Source: Centipeda felix
GTDB lineage: Bacteria > Bacillota > Negativicutes > Selenomonadales > Selenomonadaceae
Direction: 5' to 3'
Assembly: GCF_900186465.1 (NCBI RefSeq)
Contig: NZ_LT891957.1
Location: 283,511-347,510, forward strand
DNA: 64,000 nt
Made by a program: the position numbers and the translations under genes. Positions 60,649 through 64,000 of this stretch are shown here, piece after piece; position 1 is the first letter of the stretch; every line of letters starts with the position of its first letter. A model generated the notes under the pieces. That model worked only from the letters and a program-made list of their open reading frames with translations. It did no database searches and had not been told where the DNA came from.

Positions 60649-61480
60649 CCAACAGTCTCCTCTCCAAATAGTCTCCAATCTCCGTACGCAGTTTCTCATC
60701 CGTGATGCGCGCCAGCACAGGGGCAAAGGATGCCTCGACGATGAGCTGCTGTGCCGCGCGCTCGTCGAGCCCCCTGCTCATCAGATAAAACAGCTTGTCC
60801 GCATCCATCCGCCCGATGCTGACGGCATGGTGTCCGTCTACATCTCCCTCATGGGAAAGCATCAGCGGGACACTGCGGTTCCGTGCATGTGGGGAAAGAA
60901 TCGTTACTTCCTCATCTTCCTTGCCGACCGAACCGCGCGCGCCTTGGATAAAGTCAAGCGTTCCGCGAAAGTTCTTGACACAGTGCCCGAGAAGCGCGCC
61001 GCGCACCTGCATATTGGCATCCGTGTGCTGCCCCTCCTGACGGATGATATAGTTGAGATCAATTTTGCGCTCATCATCACCGAAATAGAGCCCCCATACA
61101 TCCGTACACGCCTGATCGCCTACGAGTGTCACCTGCAGTTCCGAGGCGGTATGCTGTGCGCCCGCCTCGACGAGGGTACAGGAAAAGCGGCCTCCCTTTC
61201 CCACCGCCGCATGGATCCGGCTAGCGGCAGGCGCATCTGTCGGAGCCAGCTGGATATAGGTCAGCGACAGCTCTGCACCGTCGGCAACCGTTACCTCAAT
61301 CTCCTGTGCACCGCTTTCACGCAGCTCCACCACATGATGCACGCATTCTCCTGCCGCTGCGGAGAGCTGTATTGGTGCAACAGGCAGTGTGAGCCCATCG
61401 GGCACAGGCAGGTCGTTGACCCCCAGCCAACGCCATGTCGGCATAGGGATGCGGCTGAATCCATTGGCTGCTGCCATCAT
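60629..61480 (-). CDS. sufD: SufD-like Fe-S assembly protein (short form)
   Basis: 283 residues, clearly shorter than the ~430 typical of Escherichia coli SufD; the N-terminal helical domain is reduced. The beta-helix core and C-terminal HEGDVDGHHAVSIGRMDADKL... and YLMSRGLDERAAQQLIVEA are conserved. It pairs with SufB in the SufBCD complex. Start overlaps the sufB stop. Confidence 0.9.
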   Translation of the reverse strand: MMAAANGFSRIPMPTWRWLGVNDLPVPDGLTLPVAPIQLSAAAGECVHHVVELRESGAQEIEVTVADGAELSLTYIQLAPTDAPAASRIHAAVGKGGRFSCTLVEAGAQHTASELQVTLVGDQACTDVWGLYFGDDERKIDLNYIIRQEGQHTDANMQVRGALLGHCVKNFRGTLDFIQGARGSVGKEDEEVTILSPHARNRSVPLMLSHEGDVDGHHAVSIGRMDADKLFYLMSRGLDERAAQQLIVEASFAPVLARITDEKLRTEIGDYLERRLLGGTQGE

Positions 61481-62895
61481 CCCATCGCCCCTTCCAATTC
61501 AATATTGACCAGATTATTCATCTCAACCGCATACTCTAGCGGGAGTTCCTTCGCAATCGGCTCAACGAATCCGCGCACGATCATCGCGCGCGCCTCCTCC
61601 TCGTCGATGCCGCGGCTCATCAGATAGAAGATCGCCTCATCACTGATGCGTCCGATCTTTGCCTCATGTCCGATGTCCACCGTATCGCAGGCAACATCCA
61701 TCACGGGAAGCGTGTCACTCCGTGACGCGGAGTCGAGCATCAGCGACTCACAGTTGACGGAGCACTTTGCCCCGACAGCACGCGGTGTCACCTTGACCCC
61801 ACTGCGATAGATCGCGGCACCGCCCGACTTTGAGATCGAGCGCGTGCTGATATTTGCTGACGTATTGGGCGCATCGAGGATGACCGTCGCTCCCGTATCG
61901 AGTTCCTGCCCCTTCGAGGCAAAGGTGATCCCCGTGAACTCACAGGTCGCATTCTCCCCCTGCAGGATACTCGTCGGATAGAGCATCGAGACGTGTGAGC
62001 CGAACGAGCCGGAGACCCACTCCACGGCACCGTTCTTCTCCACCTTCACGCGCTTCGTATTGAGATTCATCATGTTGCGCGACCAGTTTTCGATCGTCGA
62101 GTAGCGCAGACGCGCCCCCTCCTTGACGAACAGCTCGACACAGCCCGCATGGAGATTCGTCACATTGTACTTTGGCGCAGAACATCCCTCGATGAAATGC
62201 AGGCTGGCGCCCTTCTCCACGATGATGAGCGTATGTTCAAACTGCCCTGCCCCTGCTGCATTGAGACGGAAATAGGACTGCAGCGGGATGTCCACCTGAA
62301 TCCCCTCGGGCACGTAGACGAAAGAGCCGCCCGACCAGACCGCACCGTGCAGTGCAGCAAATTTATGTGCCTTCGGCGGCACAAGCGTCATAAAGTACTG
62401 CTGAACAATATCGCCGTACTCCTGCAGTGCCGTCTCCATATCCGTGTAGACGACCCCCTGCTTCACGAGCGACTCCTGAATCGAGTGATAGACCACCTCG
62501 GAGTCGTACTGTGCTCCGACGCCCGCGAGCGAGGACTTCTCCGCCGCGGGAATCCCCAGACGGTCAAACGTATCCTTGATGTCCTCGGGAACCTCATTCC
62601 AGTCGCCGACCATCTTCGCATCGGGACGGACATAGGTCACGATCTCATCCATGTCCAGCGCCGACAGATCCGGCCCCCATGCCGGCATTGGTGTTTCATG
62701 GTAGACCTTGAGTGATTTCAGGCGAAAATCAAGCATCCATGCGGGATCGTGCTTGCGTGCAGAAATATCACGGATGATCTCCTCCGTCAGTCCCGACGCA
62801 GACTTATACGCAGAGCGATCCTCGTTCGTGATATCGTAGATTGTGCGCTCAATATCGTCGATCTGGGTTTTCTTCTTTGGTACAAAATCCCCCAT
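61477..62895 (-). CDS. sufB: Fe-S assembly scaffold SufB
   Basis: 472 residues, standard length. The central GVGAQYDSEVVYHSIQESL, ALHGAVWSGGSFVYVPEG and GFVEPIAKELPLEYAVEMN segments are SufB signatures, with a conserved Cys in CSAPKYNVTNLHAG. It carries the nascent cluster. Follows sufC by six bases. Confidence 0.96.
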   Translation of the reverse strand: MGDFVPKKKTQIDDIERTIYDITNEDRSAYKSASGLTEEIIRDISARKHDPAWMLDFRLKSLKVYHETPMPAWGPDLSALDMDEIVTYVRPDAKMVGDWNEVPEDIKDTFDRLGIPAAEKSSLAGVGAQYDSEVVYHSIQESLVKQGVVYTDMETALQEYGDIVQQYFMTLVPPKAHKFAALHGAVWSGGSFVYVPEGIQVDIPLQSYFRLNAAGAGQFEHTLIIVEKGASLHFIEGCSAPKYNVTNLHAGCVELFVKEGARLRYSTIENWSRNMMNLNTKRVKVEKNGAVEWVSGSFGSHVSMLYPTSILQGENATCEFTGITFASKGQELDTGATVILDAPNTSANISTRSISKSGGAAIYRSGVKVTPRAVGAKCSVNCESLMLDSASRSDTLPVMDVACDTVDIGHEAKIGRISDEAIFYLMSRGIDEEEARAMIVRGFVEPIAKELPLEYAVEMNNLVNIELEGAMG

Positions 62896-62901
62896 TCCTG
62901 C

Positions 62902-63660
62902 TCACCCCACTCTATCGTGCTCTGCAAGAATATGGGCAAAGCCTTCCGCATTGATCTGTTCCACGAGCTCTGCGCCGCCCTCACGAATGATCTCGCCTTT
63001 GGCAAGCACATGGACAAAGTCCACCTTCAGCTTATCGAGGATGCGTGCGTTATGCGTGATAATCAGACAGGCATTCTCAGCTGTATGGAACTTTGCAACG
63101 CCCTCAGAGACGATCTGCACCGCATCGACATCAAGCCCGGAGTCCGTCTCATCGAGGAGGGCCAATTTCGGCTGGAGCATGAGCAGCTGCAGGACTTCGC
63201 TGCGCTTTTTCTCCCCGCCGGAGAAGCCGACGTTCAGATAACGCTGTGCATAGCTCGGATCAATCTTCAGCTCTGCCATCATCGCATTCAGTTCCTTGCG
63301 GAAGGCGAGCAGCTTCTCCTTCTTACCTGTAACCATCTGGCGCGCCGTACGGATCATATTCTCGACCGTGATCCCCGGGATCTCCTCCGGTGTCTGGAAG
63401 GCGAGAAAAAGCCCGTCACGCGCACGCTCATAGGACGGCTGCTCCGAAATATCCTTCCCATCAAAGACAATACGCCCATGCGTCATCTCATACTTTGGGT
63501 GCCCCATCATCACGTTCATCAACGTAGACTTGCCCGACCCATTCGGGCCAAGGATAACATGAACCTCCCCTTTACGTACCGTGAGGTTGACACCCTTTAG
63601 AATTTCCTTGCCCTCGACACCGGCATGAAGATCGGTGATCTGTAGCAATGTATCTGTCAT
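62902..63660 (-). CDS. sufC: Fe-S assembly ATPase SufC
   Basis: 252 residues from ATG 63660 (MTDTLLQITDLHAG), with AAGGGAG nine bases upstream; an in-frame start at 63723 lacks a site. Walker A GPNGSGKSTLM, signature FSGGEKKRSEV and Walker B LALLDETDSGLD are intact. It drives the SufBCD complex. First gene of sufCBDSU. Confidence 0.96.
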   Translation of the reverse strand: MTDTLLQITDLHAGVEGKEILKGVNLTVRKGEVHVILGPNGSGKSTLMNVMMGHPKYEMTHGRIVFDGKDISEQPSYERARDGLFLAFQTPEEIPGITVENMIRTARQMVTGKKEKLLAFRKELNAMMAELKIDPSYAQRYLNVGFSGGEKKRSEVLQLLMLQPKLALLDETDSGLDVDAVQIVSEGVAKFHTAENACLIITHNARILDKLKVDFVHVLAKGEIIREGGAELVEQINAEGFAHILAEHDRVG

Positions 63661-63728
63661 AATAAAAACTCCCTTAGGTTTACATCTGTATTGAATCCTT
63701 ACAAAAATACTCGGGATTAACATTTCAC

Positions 63729-63757
63729 ATTGTAGGTGCTTTCATATAAAAAGTCAA
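63729..63757 (-). promoter_or_regulatory. Promoter of the suf operon
   Basis: Minus-strand TTGACT (63752-63757) and TACAAT (63729-63734), 17-base spacer, ~70-base leader. No recognisable IscR or Fur box was identified. Confidence 0.75.
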
Positions 63758-63824
63758 TAACTTCCAGTACGAACGATAAACAAAGCCTATAATTGAGATT
63801 GTCTTTCATTGATAAAATAAGAAA

Positions 63825-63866
63825 AAGCTGCTGTACACAGACCATATTGTCATCGTACAACAGCTT
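63825..63866 (-). terminator. Terminator after 5S rRNA (interspersed hairpin copy 7)
   Basis: AAGCTGCTGTAC and its near complement GTACAACAGCTT form the stem; the minus strand continues TTTTTCTTATTTT. It ends the rRNA operon. Confidence 0.8.
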
Positions 63867-63875
63867 CATGTTTTT

Positions 63876-63990
63876 GCGGCAACTACCTACTCTCCCACGT
63901 CGTCTCCAACGAAGTACCCTCGGCCTGTGGACGCTTAACTACTGTGTTCGGAATGGGAACAGGTGGAACCGTCCAGGCATCATCACCGCA
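63876..63990 (-). rRNA. rrf: 5S ribosomal RNA
   Basis: On the minus strand the sequence has the 5S hallmarks CCATTCCGAACACAG, TTAAGC and GGGAGAGTAGG, with ends GCGGTGATGATGCC and GTAGTTGCCGC that pair. About 115 bases and apparently complete; the exact ends are approximate. The remaining bases to the window edge would be the 23S-5S spacer, so a 23S gene should lie to the right. Confidence 0.93.
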
Positions 63991-64000
63991 TCTTGTTGAA

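Overview
The window comes from a Gram-negative Firmicute of the class Negativicutes, most likely a Selenomonas-type organism. Firmicute signatures (FapR fatty-acid regulon, SufCBDSU, rpsF-ssb-rpsR, yceD-rpmF) occur beside outer-membrane traits (RND efflux pump with fusion protein, ExbB/ExbD, periplasmic proteins). Most of the DNA is GC-rich. The stretch from about 16.7 to 23.4 kb (IS3 element plus a sugar PTS operon) is clearly more AT-rich and may have been acquired.

Layout. 1-0.7 kb: start of an AmmeMemoRadiSam-type protein and a tRNA-Leu. 0.7-5.9 kb: three overlapping genes encoding a TerB-N/TerB-C protein, a BrxD-like ATPase and an Lhr/BrxHI-like helicase, a likely DNA-processing or anti-phage module. 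6.2-10.2 kb: an ABC importer with two tandem binding lipoproteins. 10.3-12.1 kb: tag-azlC-azlD behind a possible attenuator. 12.1-16.5 kb: RND pump and fusion protein. 16.7-17.9 kb: IS3-family element. 18.0-23.3 kb: galactitol-type PTS, FGGY kinase, class II aldolase and GntR regulator. 23.4-32.3 kb: fatty-acid and phospholipid operon (fapR-plsX-fabH-fabK-fabD-fabG-acpP, a nitronate-monooxygenase-like gene, fabF, rnc) with a FapR-type operator. 32.3-34.8 kb: rpmF, yceD, a coiled-coil protein, coaD and rsmD.

34.8-49.1 kb is a type III-D CRISPR-Cas locus, transcribed leftwards. Two CARF-HEPN ribonucleases, a small conserved accessory protein and Cas6 come first, then a compact Cas10 without an HD domain, a Cas7, Csx10, a double-RAMP protein, Csx19 and a large TIGR03986-type RAMP. 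No cas1 or cas2 is present. Downstream lie two one-spacer CRISPR remnants, their repeats interrupted by copies of an interspersed element repeated at a 412-bp period. Their minus-strand repeats end in ATTGAAAC, the usual type III crRNA handle. The expected logic is target RNA, then cyclic oligoadenylate from the Cas10 GGDD site, then CARF sensing and HEPN RNase activation. The small protein might modulate this.

49.2-57.6 kb holds envelope genes: DUF4127, ExbB/ExbD, an SbmA-like ABC protein, an amidase, a small membrane protein, a TVP38-family protein, a metallophosphoesterase and a small secreted protein. 57.6-64 kb holds rpsF-ssb-rpsR, sufCBDSU and a 5S rRNA. At least seven related long hairpins (core GCTGYTGYACG) lie in intergenic gaps, several acting as terminators.
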